From Streptomyces sp. NRRL F-5122 (lineage in GTDB: Bacteria; Actinomycetota; Actinomycetes; Streptomycetales; Streptomycetaceae): DNA of 64,000 bases. Position numbers and translations under genes: made by a program. The notes beneath the pieces were generated by a model, which was not told the origin of the DNA, searched no databases, and was given only the letters and a program-made list of their open reading frames with translations. Positions 53,863 to 61,424 of this stretch are shown here, in pieces (the first letter of the stretch is position 1; each line of letters opens with the position of its first letter). The DNA is taken from assembly GCF_001507435.1 (NCBI RefSeq), contig NZ_LMWH01000161.1, positions 1 to 64,000 of the forward strand, in the 5' to 3' direction.

Positions 53863-54990
53863 CTACATGAGCGGGGTGAGGAAGCGCCGCATCGCCTCTT
53901 CGTAGGTCCTCGGGTCCACGTTCCACATCGCACCGTGCGGGGCGTTCCGCACGGTGTGCAGGGTGACCAGGTCACGGCGGCGCTCTGCGAGGCGCCGTGA
54001 GGGACCCCAGGGGGCGACCGTGTCGTCGGGGCCGTGGAAGATCAGGGTCGGCACCCGCAGCAGGCCCGCTTCCGCGGCGTCCCGGACACCGTCGCCGTAC
54101 AGACCGGTGCGGCCCTGGGCGGCGCGTACCGCCAGCGGCAGCAGGGCGCCGGGGGTGCGGCGGGCCGCGGCGAGGGCGCGCAGCGTGGCCTCCCAGCTGA
54201 GCACCGGCGAGTCGAGGACGAGCCCGGAGATCCGCTCGCGCAGCGGCGAGTGCGTGGCGGCGCGCAGCGCCATGGTGGCGCCGGTGGACCAGCCGTGCAG
54301 GACGACGCGCTCGGCCCCGTGGCGCACGGCGTAGCGGATGGCGGCGTCCACGTCCCGCCACTCGGTCTCGCCGAGGTGGTTCAGTCCGTCCGGGGGCCGG
54401 GGCGCACCGCGGTCGCCGCGGTAGGTGATGTCGAGGACCGGGAAGCGGAGCCGCCGGAGGAATCCCAGGACGTTCATGGGGTGTTCCCGGGTGGCACCGA
54501 GCCCGTGCACGGTGATCACCCACGTGTCCCGGATGCCCGAGAGGAACCAGGCCGGCATGGCTCCGAGTTCCCCGGGGACGTCGACGTCGGCGTGATCGAG
54601 ACCGAGGGCGGTCCTCGGATCGCCGATGTGCAGGGTCGGGGTGAGCCAGGCCTTGTCGCCGGGTTCGAGCGTGCCGTGGGTGACCCGTTCCAGGCGGCGG
54701 ACGACGCTGTCGGGCGAATGGGGCGCCGTCTCGAGCACGGGGCCCACGACCGCGTGCGAGTCGTGTCCGGAGAGGCCGTAGGTACCGGGGCGCCGGGAGG
54801 CCAGATCGCGGGTGAGCACGATCCGGCCGGCCGCCAGGGAGTGCACGGTGAGGCGGGGTTCGGTGGGCAGCGGGCGGCCCGGGGGCGCCTTGAGCGCGGC
54901 ATCGCTGGCGAAGCGGCCCGCGACGACGCCTGCCGCGCCCGCTGCTATGGCTACGGTGACGGCTGCGGCCGCCGCTTTGACAGTGCGCAC
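53863..54990 (-). CDS. Membrane-anchored or secreted alpha/beta hydrolase
   Basis: The 375-residue protein has an N-terminal hydrophobic segment (about 5-22) acting as anchor or signal. The hydrolase fold shows the HGLG oxyanion region, the nucleophile elbow GWSTG, an acidic residue in HGPDDTVAPWG and a catalytic His in NAPHGAMW. GTG 54990 has GGGAGA upstream. Substrate unknown; dienelactone- or peptidase-like esterases share this layout. Confidence 0.88.
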   Translation of the reverse strand: MRTVKAAAAAVTVAIAAGAAGVVAGRFASDAALKAPPGRPLPTEPRLTVHSLAAGRIVLTRDLASRRPGTYGLSGHDSHAVVGPVLETAPHSPDSVVRRLERVTHGTLEPGDKAWLTPTLHIGDPRTALGLDHADVDVPGELGAMPAWFLSGIRDTWVITVHGLGATREHPMNVLGFLRRLRFPVLDITYRGDRGAPRPPDGLNHLGETEWRDVDAAIRYAVRHGAERVVLHGWSTGATMALRAATHSPLRERISGLVLDSPVLSWEATLRALAAARRTPGALLPLAVRAAQGRTGLYGDGVRDAAEAGLLRVPTLIFHGPDDTVAPWGPSRRLAERRRDLVTLHTVRNAPHGAMWNVDPRTYEEAMRRFLTPLM

Positions 54991-55095
54991 CCGTCCAGTC
55001 TCCCGGTGGAGCCCACGCCCGGCCAGTGGACCGGCTCCGCCCGTGTGGGCGAGGGGGCGCACGGCGGTCCGCACCCGCACTGCGAGCCGGGCCGG

Positions 55096-55821
55096 CTACG
55101 CGCGGCCCTGTCCGTACCCCCGCAACCGCTCCGCCACCTCGGACACCTGCTCGGGGGTGAGCAGCGCGGGCGACAGGCCCGGCACCGACGACGCCGTCAG
55201 CCACAGGCGGCACATCCACTCCAACTGGGCCGTACGGTCATAGGCCTGGGTCAGCGAGGACCCATGGGCGACCGTCCCGTGGTTCTGCAGCAGGCACGCG
55301 GTGCGGTCGGTCAGGGCGCGCAGCATGTTCTCGGCCAACTCCGCGGTGCCGTACGTGGCGTACGGGGCGACCCGGACAGCGCCGCCGAGCGCCGCGGCCA
55401 TGTAGTGGACCAGGGGCAGTTCCGGTACCAGCGTGGAGACGGCCGTGGCGTGCACGGCATGCGTGTGGACGACGGCCCGCGCCGTGGTCGTGCGATAGAC
55501 CGCCAGGTGCATCGGCAGCTCGCTGGTCGGCCGCAGTGTGCCGAGCACCTGCCGCCCGTCGGGATCGACCCCGACCGCGTCACCCGGCTCCAGCCGCTCG
55601 TACGGCACACCCGTGGGCGTCACCAGCACGAGGTCGCCGACCCGTACGGAGACATTGCCGGACGTGCCGACGACCAGGCCGTCGGCCACGGTCCGGCGTG
55701 CGGTGGCGACGAGTTCGTCCCACGCGCGCGCGACCTCGCCCGCCGCCTCGGGTGCGCCCCGCCCCCGTCCGTCCTGTCCGGCCTCTTCCGCGTCCCGTGC
55801 GCCGCCTCGCTGTTCAGCCAT
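55096..55821 (-). CDS. Class II aldolase/adducin family protein
   Basis: The 241-residue protein matches L-fuculose/L-ribulose-phosphate type class II aldolases. GLVVGTSGNVSVR is the phosphate-binding segment, HTHAVHA supplies two zinc His and NHGTVAHG the third region. A Gly/Arg/Asp-rich N-terminal extension of about 30 residues is unusual. ATG 55821 is chosen. Sugar substrate not assignable. Confidence 0.9.
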   Translation of the reverse strand: MAEQRGGARDAEEAGQDGRGRGAPEAAGEVARAWDELVATARRTVADGLVVGTSGNVSVRVGDLVLVTPTGVPYERLEPGDAVGVDPDGRQVLGTLRPTSELPMHLAVYRTTTARAVVHTHAVHATAVSTLVPELPLVHYMAAALGGAVRVAPYATYGTAELAENMLRALTDRTACLLQNHGTVAHGSSLTQAYDRTAQLEWMCRLWLTASSVPGLSPALLTPEQVSEVAERLRGYGQGRA

Positions 55822-56292
55822 GCCGCGATCCTGCCAGGCGGGTGACCGGCCGACCGGTGACCGGCGCAGGCAGGGCGCAGGACACACCCCCGCCGCGGTC
55901 GATATATGGACATACCGCCCCCGCCCGCAAACAACCGGCTTGCATTCGACCGACTCCCGCCTCTCTCTTCGTGACCCTGGTTGATATGCCTGATTCATTG
56001 ATATTTGAGAAGAAAAGTGGCGTACGCCCATAAGCCGCACCGCCGTCATACCCGCACTGCAGGCCGTGTGTTGAGCGTGACGTCGCTCACTCCCGAGAGG
56101 GGCGACCGCCGGGTGACCAAAGTCTCTCCGGCGGACCATGAGCCGGCCGCCGGGGTCCGCGACGGACCGGCGAGGACCCCGAGAGGGCATACGGAGCCCA
56201 GAATTCCGCCTTCGTTCGAAGACCTGACCGCCACCGGCCCGCCGCACACGGCGTCACATCAGGCCGTTTGATACACCCTCAAGACCTCCTCA
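55822..56292. other. Intergenic region with an AT-rich patch
   Basis: About 470 bp between the aldolase and phosphate permease genes. Positions about 55978-56020 form a distinct AT-rich patch, probably promoter DNA or foreign-like sequence. I see no convincing gene. The right end leads into the PHO box. Confidence 0.5.
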
Positions 56293-56329
56293 GTTCACCT
56301 TCCGTTCATCCAGGTTTCCTACGTTCAAC
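56293..56329 (+). promoter_or_regulatory. PHO box: 11-nt direct repeats for PhoP
   Basis: GTTCACCTTCC (56293-56303) and GTTCATCCAGG (56304-56314) are adjacent 11-mers of the PhoP direct-repeat type, with a further GTTCAAC at 56323-56329. It lies 33-69 bp before the phosphate permease start. Recalled: PhoP controls a pit gene (pitH2) in S. coelicolor. Confidence 0.75.
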
Positions 56330-56361
56330 GCGCCACTGACCTCCCACAGAAGCCTGGGTAA

Positions 56362-57597
56362 ATGGAACACATCACGCTCCTCCTCGGAATCGTGATCGTC
56401 ACCGCTCTCGTGTTCGATTTCACGAACGGTTTCCACGACACAGCCAACGCGATGGCGACAACCATCTCGACCGGCGCCCTTAAGCCCAAGGCGGCGGTGG
56501 CGATGTCCGCCACGCTGAACCTCGTCGGCGCCTTCCTCTCCGTCGAGGTCGCCAAGACCATCTCCGGCGGCATCATCAACGAGCAGGGCATACGCGTCGA
56601 AGTGATCTTCGCGGCGCTGGTGGGGGCCATCCTGTGGAACCTGCTCACCTGGCTCCTCGGTCTGCCCTCCAGTTCCTCCCACGCCCTGTTCGGCGGTCTG
56701 ATCGGCGCCGCCGTCTCCTCCGCCGGATGGTCCGCGGTGAACGGCTCGACGGTCGTCACCAAGGTCCTGCTCCCCGCCGTCGCCGCGCCGATCGTGGCGG
56801 GCCTGGCGGCCATGCTCGCGACGCGTCTGTCCTACGTCATCGGCAGCCGCACCGACGACAGGGCCACCGCGAAGGGCTACCGGGCCGGCTCCATCGCCTC
56901 GGCCGGACTGGTGTCCCTCGCCCACGGCACCAACGACGCCCAGAAGACGATGGGCATCATCACCCTGGCGCTGGTCACCGGTGGCGCCATCGCCCCCGGC
57001 TCCAACCCTCCCACCTGGGTCGTCGTCTCGGCCGGCCTGGCCATCGCCCTCGGCACCTATCTCGGCGGCTGGCGCATCATCCGCACCCTCGGCAAGGGGC
57101 TGACCGACCTCGCGCCGCAGCAGGGCTTCGCCGCCCAGACCAGCGCGGCGGCCGCGATCCTCGCGTCCTCGCACATCGGCTTCTCGCTCTCCACCACCCA
57201 GGTCTGCTCGGGCGCCGTCATGGGCGCCGGTCTCGGCCGCAAGGGCGGCGTGGTCCGCTGGTCCACCGCGACCCGGATGTTCGTCGCCTGGGGCCTCACG
57301 CTCCCGGCGGCCGGCCTCGTCGGTGCGGGCGCCGAATTCCTCACCAAGCAGGGCACTTGGGGCACGATCATCACCGGGGTGCTGCTTGTGTCGGGCGCCG
57401 GCGTCATCTGGACGCTGTCCCGGCGCCGGCCGGTCACGGTCGACAACGTCAACGACGTCGAGAGCGAGTCCGCGGGCGTCGTCACGACGGCGATCGCCGC
57501 GGTGATCCCCCCGCCGGCGGGCCCGGTCGTGACGGCCCCCGCCCCGGACCGGAACTCCGGCCCCACCGCCGAACCGACCAGCCACGCCACGGTTTAA
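56362..57597 (+). CDS. Low-affinity inorganic phosphate transporter (PiT family)
   Basis: The 411-residue carrier has the two PiT signatures, GFHDTANAMATTISTGAL near the N-terminus and AHGTNDAQKTMGII in the second half, and about ten membrane helices. It moves phosphate (often as metal-phosphate) with protons. The C-terminal 55 residues are a Val/Pro-rich extension. In S. coelicolor the corresponding gene is pitH2. A small membrane gene follows 12 bp downstream. Confidence 0.94.
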   Translation: MEHITLLLGIVIVTALVFDFTNGFHDTANAMATTISTGALKPKAAVAMSATLNLVGAFLSVEVAKTISGGIINEQGIRVEVIFAALVGAILWNLLTWLLGLPSSSSHALFGGLIGAAVSSAGWSAVNGSTVVTKVLLPAVAAPIVAGLAAMLATRLSYVIGSRTDDRATAKGYRAGSIASAGLVSLAHGTNDAQKTMGIITLALVTGGAIAPGSNPPTWVVVSAGLAIALGTYLGGWRIIRTLGKGLTDLAPQQGFAAQTSAAAAILASSHIGFSLSTTQVCSGAVMGAGLGRKGGVVRWSTATRMFVAWGLTLPAAGLVGAGAEFLTKQGTWGTIITGVLLVSGAGVIWTLSRRRPVTVDNVNDVESESAGVVTTAIAAVIPPPAGPVVTAPAPDRNSGPTAEPTSHATV

Positions 57598-57609
57598 GGA
57601 AGCGCGTTC

Positions 57610-57825
57610 ATGAACATCGACTGGGCAGCCCTCGGCTCCGTCTTCGGCGTCAGCCTCGTGGTCACCGTGGCCCTGGTGGGCCTGTTCACCCTGGGCGTCG
57701 TGAGCCTGACGAAGAAGGAATCGGCCCGGGGCGGTACGGCCGCCCTGGCGGTCACCGGCGCGTACGCCTGTTTCGCGGCCTGCGCGGCGGCGGTCGGATA
57801 CGGGATCTTTCTGATCGTCTCCTGA
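57610..57825 (+). CDS. Small two-helix membrane protein linked to PiT
   Basis: The 71-residue protein has two hydrophobic helices (about 8-32 and 43-70) joined by a short basic loop (SLTKKESARGG). AAGGAAG precedes ATG 57610. The tight spacing after the phosphate carrier suggests a common transcript and possibly a shared complex. Family not recognised beyond that linkage. Confidence 0.85.
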   Translation: MNIDWAALGSVFGVSLVVTVALVGLFTLGVVSLTKKESARGGTAALAVTGAYACFAACAAAVGYGIFLIVS

Positions 57826-57863
57826 CCCCTCCCACCTCATCCACCCGTTCGGGCCCGCACGGG

Positions 57864-57908
57864 TCGGACCCTCGCAGTGAACTTCACCGCGGGGGTCCGA
57901 TTTTTTGT
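57864..57908 (+). terminator. Intrinsic terminator of the pit operon
   Basis: TCGGACCC (57864-57871) pairs with GGGTCCGA (57893-57900), extended by an inner CGC/GCG pairing, followed directly by a six-T run. Confidence 0.92.
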
Positions 57909-58082
57909 TGGGCATATGGCGGTTTGCTACGTTCTACACCGCATCGCGACCACGTCGAAAAGACAGGTGGCAGACAGCGAGCGGTCTGGCCGCCCTCCTC
58001 CAACTCACCTAGTCTATTGGGTGAGTTGCTGCTCGACGTCGGCCGCCCGACCTGACGAAGACGACGTGTGGCAGGGAGCGAC

Positions 58083-58940
58083 ATGGCCAGGGACATCGAT
58101 CCGAGCCTGAACCGACGCAGGCTCCGCATCGAGTTGCGCAAGGCGCGCGAGGACGCCGGCCTCACACAGCGGGAGGCCGCCGACGCGCTGGAGTGGTCCC
58201 TGTCGAAGCTGATCCGGCTGGAGGCCGGGACGGTGAGCCTGAGTGTCACCGATCTGCGGGCCTTGCTCCAGCTCTACACCGTCACCGATCCCGCGCTGGT
58301 GGCCGAACTCGAGGAGGCCGCGCGCGGCTCCAAGGGGCCGTCCTGGTGGGCGGCGTACAGCGACATGGTGCGGCCGCAGTTCGCCCAGTACCTGGGGTAC
58401 GAGAGCGCCGCGACCTCGATCCGCTTCTACCACCCGTCGGTCGTCTACTCGCTGCTGCAGATCGAGGACTACACCATGGCCCAGCTCGCACCGCGCGAGG
58501 CGGGCGAGCGCACCCGGCGCTCGGCGGAGCTGCGCGCCACCCGGCAGGAACGGATCTTCGACGGCGAGCACGGACCGGACGTGAGCATCGTCCTGGACGA
58601 GGCGGTCCTGCGGCGGGTGGTCGGTGGCCCGGGGGTGATGCGCCGGCAGCTGGAGCACCTCAAGACGATGTCCCGGCACCCCAGAGTCACCCTGCGCGTA
58701 CTGCCGTTCAGGGCCGGCGCGCACTACAGCATGGGCGGCTCGTTCACGCTGCTCGGCTTCACGGACGGCGACGACCTGCTCTATCTGGAGGGCGCCACCG
58801 GCAGCGTGGCCAACCGCGACGACCTCGCTCTCACGGCCCGCTACCAGGAGTGCTTCGAGGACATCAGCAACAAGGCGTACGACGGCGACCGGCTCGTCGA
58901 GCTGATCGACGCGGTCAAGGAGAGTCTCGACAACGGCTGA
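58083..58940 (+). CDS. XRE-type regulator with DUF5753 domain
   Basis: The 285-residue protein has an N-terminal helix-turn-helix (about 10-70: LRIELRKAREDAGLTQREAADALEWSLSKLIRLEAG) and a DUF5753 domain (about 95-275: RFYHPSVVYSLLQIEDYTMA, ILDEAVLRRVVGGPGVMRRQLEHL, then RVLPFRAGAHYSMGGSFTLL). The family is expanded in Streptomyces, usually beside a DUF397 gene, as in whiJ-type loci. ATG 58083 has GGGAG upstream. A DUF397 gene lies 0.8 kb downstream on the other strand. Confidence 0.92.
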   Translation: MARDIDPSLNRRRLRIELRKAREDAGLTQREAADALEWSLSKLIRLEAGTVSLSVTDLRALLQLYTVTDPALVAELEEAARGSKGPSWWAAYSDMVRPQFAQYLGYESAATSIRFYHPSVVYSLLQIEDYTMAQLAPREAGERTRRSAELRATRQERIFDGEHGPDVSIVLDEAVLRRVVGGPGVMRRQLEHLKTMSRHPRVTLRVLPFRAGAHYSMGGSFTLLGFTDGDDLLYLEGATGSVANRDDLALTARYQECFEDISNKAYDGDRLVELIDAVKESLDNG

Positions 58941-58984
58941 CACCCGGGACGGACGGCCCGGGCAGACAACGGGGAGGAAGACCG

Positions 58985-59443
58985 ATGGCGGTCCTCGGGT
59001 TCCTTGAGTGGTGCAGGCAGTTGCGCGCGCTCCGCTTCGCGGCGGCGGGCGATCCGCCGCAGACCCCGCCGGAGCCCGCCCCCGCGGAGGACGCGGACAC
59101 CCCGACCGCTGCGGCCGACTCCCGCGACCGGGACGAGGGTGCGGGGCCGGCGACCCGTCTGCTGCTGGGCACCGCGTTCGGCAGCGTCCTGCTGTTCGCC
59201 GTCGCCCTGTCGGCCCGGGTGGCGGCCGGCCTCGGTCAGGGGGTTCGGTCCCCCCTGACCATGTCCGTGCTGGGGGTGCTGGGGGCAGCGGTCGTCACCG
59301 CACTCGCGGCGGGCGTCGGCCGGGCCCTGCGCCGCCGCTCGGCGGCGGCACGCCTCCCCGGGATCAGCGGGATTCCGAACCCCGTGGACGAACCGTCGCC
59401 ACGGCCCGGTCGAGAGCACGGAGACGCTCCGGGACCGGGGTGA
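58985..59443 (+). CDS. Small two-helix membrane protein
   Basis: The 152-residue protein has an acidic Pro/Ala-rich N-terminal half, two membrane helices (about 57-80 and 90-112), and a Pro/Arg-rich tail. GGGAGGAAG precedes ATG 58985. It follows the XRE gene by 44 bp. Its 3' end overlaps the opposite-strand membrane gene by 80 bp. Confidence 0.75.
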   Translation: MAVLGFLEWCRQLRALRFAAAGDPPQTPPEPAPAEDADTPTAAADSRDRDEGAGPATRLLLGTAFGSVLLFAVALSARVAAGLGQGVRSPLTMSVLGVLGAAVVTALAAGVGRALRRRSAAARLPGISGIPNPVDEPSPRPGREHGDAPGPG

Positions 59444-59672
59444 GGCCCCACCACAGGCCCGCGCAGGACGCCGCGGCGATCGTCACCACCAGCCAGACGA
59501 GAGCCCGCGCCAAGGCCCCCGGGACGAGCAGTGAGGCGAGCGCACCGACGCCCACCGCGAACACTCCCGTGGTGAGGGAGAAGAGCGCCAGCGGGGCCGC
59601 CGCCGACAGCACGTTCCGTGGAGTGTGGGGGCCTCCCGCACGCGCCGATGCTTCCGTGGCCCTGTCCCCCAT
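59364..59672 (-). CDS. Small two-helix membrane protein overlapping the convergent gene
   Basis: The 102-residue protein has two hydrophobic helices (about 21-50 and 56-75) and a basic C-terminus. It starts at 59672 with GGAGGGACC just upstream and ends inside the 3' part of the convergent 58985 gene. It lies 30 bp downstream of the DUF397 gene. Family not recognised. Confidence 0.65.
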   Translation of the reverse strand: MGDRATEASARAGGPHTPRNVLSAAAPLALFSLTTGVFAVGVGALASLLVPGALARALVWLVVTIAAASCAGLWWGLTPVPERLRALDRAVATVRPRGSESR

Positions 59673-59702
59673 GTGGGTCCCTCCCGTCCTTCGGACGGAC
59701 TG

Positions 59703-59906
59703 TCAGAAACCGTCCACCGCCGGGTCCTCGAGTCCAGCCAGCAAACCACACCAGGCGGTACGGCGAAAGACGAGCACCGGGCCGGTGCGCCGTTTCGAGT
59801 CACGCACCAGAATGCGCGCCCCCTCCACGGCGACCTCGACACAGTCGTTGTTGTCGTCACCCGAGTAACTGCTCTTGCGCCAGAACCGCGCAGCCCTGCC
59901 GATCAC
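59703..59906 (-). CDS. DUF397-domain protein
   Basis: The 67-residue protein has the DUF397 core: FWRKSSYSGDDNNDCVEVA, then ILVRDSKRRTGPVLVFRRTAWCGLLAGL. The start is GTG 59906 with GGAGGGCC upstream. DUF397 proteins typically sit next to XRE-DUF5753 regulators and act with them in development-related control circuits. Confidence 0.9.
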   Translation of the reverse strand: MIGRAARFWRKSSYSGDDNNDCVEVAVEGARILVRDSKRRTGPVLVFRRTAWCGLLAGLEDPAVDGF

Positions 59907-60215
59907 ACCGGCCCTCCGTCCCACCCCGTCAGCGAAACCGGCCCGGCTTCCCCGGCGCAACGCCCCGGAGCGCCGAGCCACCACCGCTGCCGCAGGCAAC
60001 AGAGGTCCGGCCGCGCCGGGTTCGTCTCCCCGCGACGAATCACCCGTTGCCGCTCGTCGGCGCTCTCCGCGTTCTTCGTGCCGTGTCCGCTTGTTCTGCC
60101 GTTCCCTAGTCTTCCCAGGTTCCCCGCCCGGAAAGAGCACAGAAGGCGCCGATTCGGGTGGCTGACGATATTTCAGCGGTGTGGGCCTCCGCACACCGCA
60201 GCTTCGCAGGTCAAG

Positions 60216-60385
60216 AGCAAGTTGACGGGTGTTCCGGGGCCGTGGTGGACTGCCGGGGCCAATACGGCGGCAGGAGAGGAAGCCGGTGCGAATCCGGCGC
60301 GGTCCCGCCACTGTCACCGGGGAGGAGACCCCGGGAGCCAGGAACTCTCGCCGCCGATCTCGTCGAACCAGGGCGTGGACACCCT
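60216..60385 (+). ncRNA. Cobalamin (B12) riboswitch
   Basis: The segment has the standard order: an upstream stem, GAAGCCGGTGCGAATCCGGC (about 60279-60298), GGTCCCGCCACTGTCA, and the B12 box AGCCAGGAACTCTC (about 60337). It immediately precedes cobD-cobQ-cobN and should repress them when adenosylcobalamin is plentiful. Confidence 0.94.
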
Positions 60386-60403
60386 GAGTGAGGACATATC
60401 GCC

Positions 60404-60463
60404 ATGCGCGGCTGCCGTTCGAGGTTCAGCAATCGGATCCTGCCCTACCCCGCGGTCGGCTGA
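60404..60463 (+). CDS. Possible 19-codon leader ORF between riboswitch and cobD
   Basis: ATG 60404, with GTGAGGA upstream, opens MRGCRSRFSNRILPYPAVG and stops at 60461-60463, four bases before the cobD GTG. Its frame differs from cobD. It could couple translation to cobD, which lacks its own ribosome site, or be chance. Confidence 0.4.
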   Translation: MRGCRSRFSNRILPYPAVG

Positions 60464-60467
60464 GCCG

Positions 60468-61424
60468 GTGGGTGCCGATCGCCACTTCGCGTACGGCGCC
60501 GCCGCCGGCCTCCTCGGTGACCACCTCTTCGGCGATCCGCGCCGCGGGCATCCGGTCGCCGTGTTCGGGCGGGCCGCCGGCGCCGTGGAACGGGTGCTGT
60601 GGCGGGACCACCGCGGGTGGGGCGCGCTGCACACCGCCCTGTGCGTCGGGGGCGCCGTCTCGCTCGCGGCCCTCGCCGCCGCGGCCGTACGCCGGTCTGC
60701 CGCCGCCTCCGTCGCCCTGACCGCCGCCACCACCTGGACGGTCGTCGGGGGGACCTCGCTCGCTCGCGAGGCCCGTGCCGTCGGGCGCGCCCTGGAAGCG
60801 GGTGACGTCGAGGCCGCCCGTGCCAGGCTGCCCCATCTGTGCGGGCGGGATCCGCAGGCGCTGGACGCCGACGGGATCGCCCGGGCCGTGGTCGAGTCCG
60901 TCGCCGAGAACACCTCGGACGCCGTGGTGGGCGCGCTGGTGTGGGGCGCGGTGGGCAACGTGCCCGGGCTCGTAGGCTTCCGGGCCGTCAACACGCTCGA
61001 CGCCATGGTCGGCCACAGGTCGCCCCGCCATCTGCGCTACGGATGGGCCTCGGCCCGCCTCGACGATCTCGCGGGATGGCCGGGCGCACGCCTGACCGCC
61101 GCCCTCGCGGCGGTGTCGGGTCCGGATCCGCGGGGGGCCGTGCGCGCCTGGCGCGCGGACGCCACCCGGCACCCGAGCCCCAACGCCGGTCCCGTGGAGG
61201 CCTCGTTCGCGGGAGCCCTCGGGGTGCGGCTGGGCGGGACGCTGTCCTACGGGGGACGGGTCGAGCACCGGCCGGTGCTGAACGGTGCGGGACGCCCGGT
61301 CCGCACCGACGACGTCGAGCGGGCCGTACGGCTCTCCCGTCGTGTCTCCGTGCTCGCGCTCGGCGTCACCGTCGCCGGGCGGCTGCTCGGCCGAAGGCTT
61401 CTCGCGAAGGGACGTACGTCATGA
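60468..61424 (+). CDS. cobD: Adenosylcobinamide-phosphate synthase CobD/CbiB
   Basis: The 318-residue membrane protein attaches the aminopropanol arm to adenosylcobyric acid. FAYGAAAGLLGDHLFGDPRRGHPVAVFG at the N-terminus, VVESVAENTSDAVVGALVWGAVGN and the VNTLDAMVGHRSPRH segment are CbiB signatures. The start is GTG 60468, the only in-frame start that fits the family N-terminus. It overlaps cobQ by 4 bp and lies under the B12 riboswitch. Confidence 0.92.
   Translation: MGADRHFAYGAAAGLLGDHLFGDPRRGHPVAVFGRAAGAVERVLWRDHRGWGALHTALCVGGAVSLAALAAAAVRRSAAASVALTAATTWTVVGGTSLAREARAVGRALEAGDVEAARARLPHLCGRDPQALDADGIARAVVESVAENTSDAVVGALVWGAVGNVPGLVGFRAVNTLDAMVGHRSPRHLRYGWASARLDDLAGWPGARLTAALAAVSGPDPRGAVRAWRADATRHPSPNAGPVEASFAGALGVRLGGTLSYGGRVEHRPVLNGAGRPVRTDDVERAVRLSRRVSVLALGVTVAGRLLGRRLLAKGRTS

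Noticed and set aside
56005..56271. 88-codon plus-strand frame before the PHO box
   Set aside because: No ribosome site, mixed codon pattern and no family; treated as intergenic.
56290..57915. 541-codon minus-strand frame over the phosphate permease gene
   Set aside because: Gly/Asp/Arg-rich shadow of the PiT gene.
58083..59906. Classical toxin-antitoxin module
   Set aside because: DUF5753 and DUF397 proteins resemble such pairs, but no toxin domain is visible and the developmental regulator reading is better supported.
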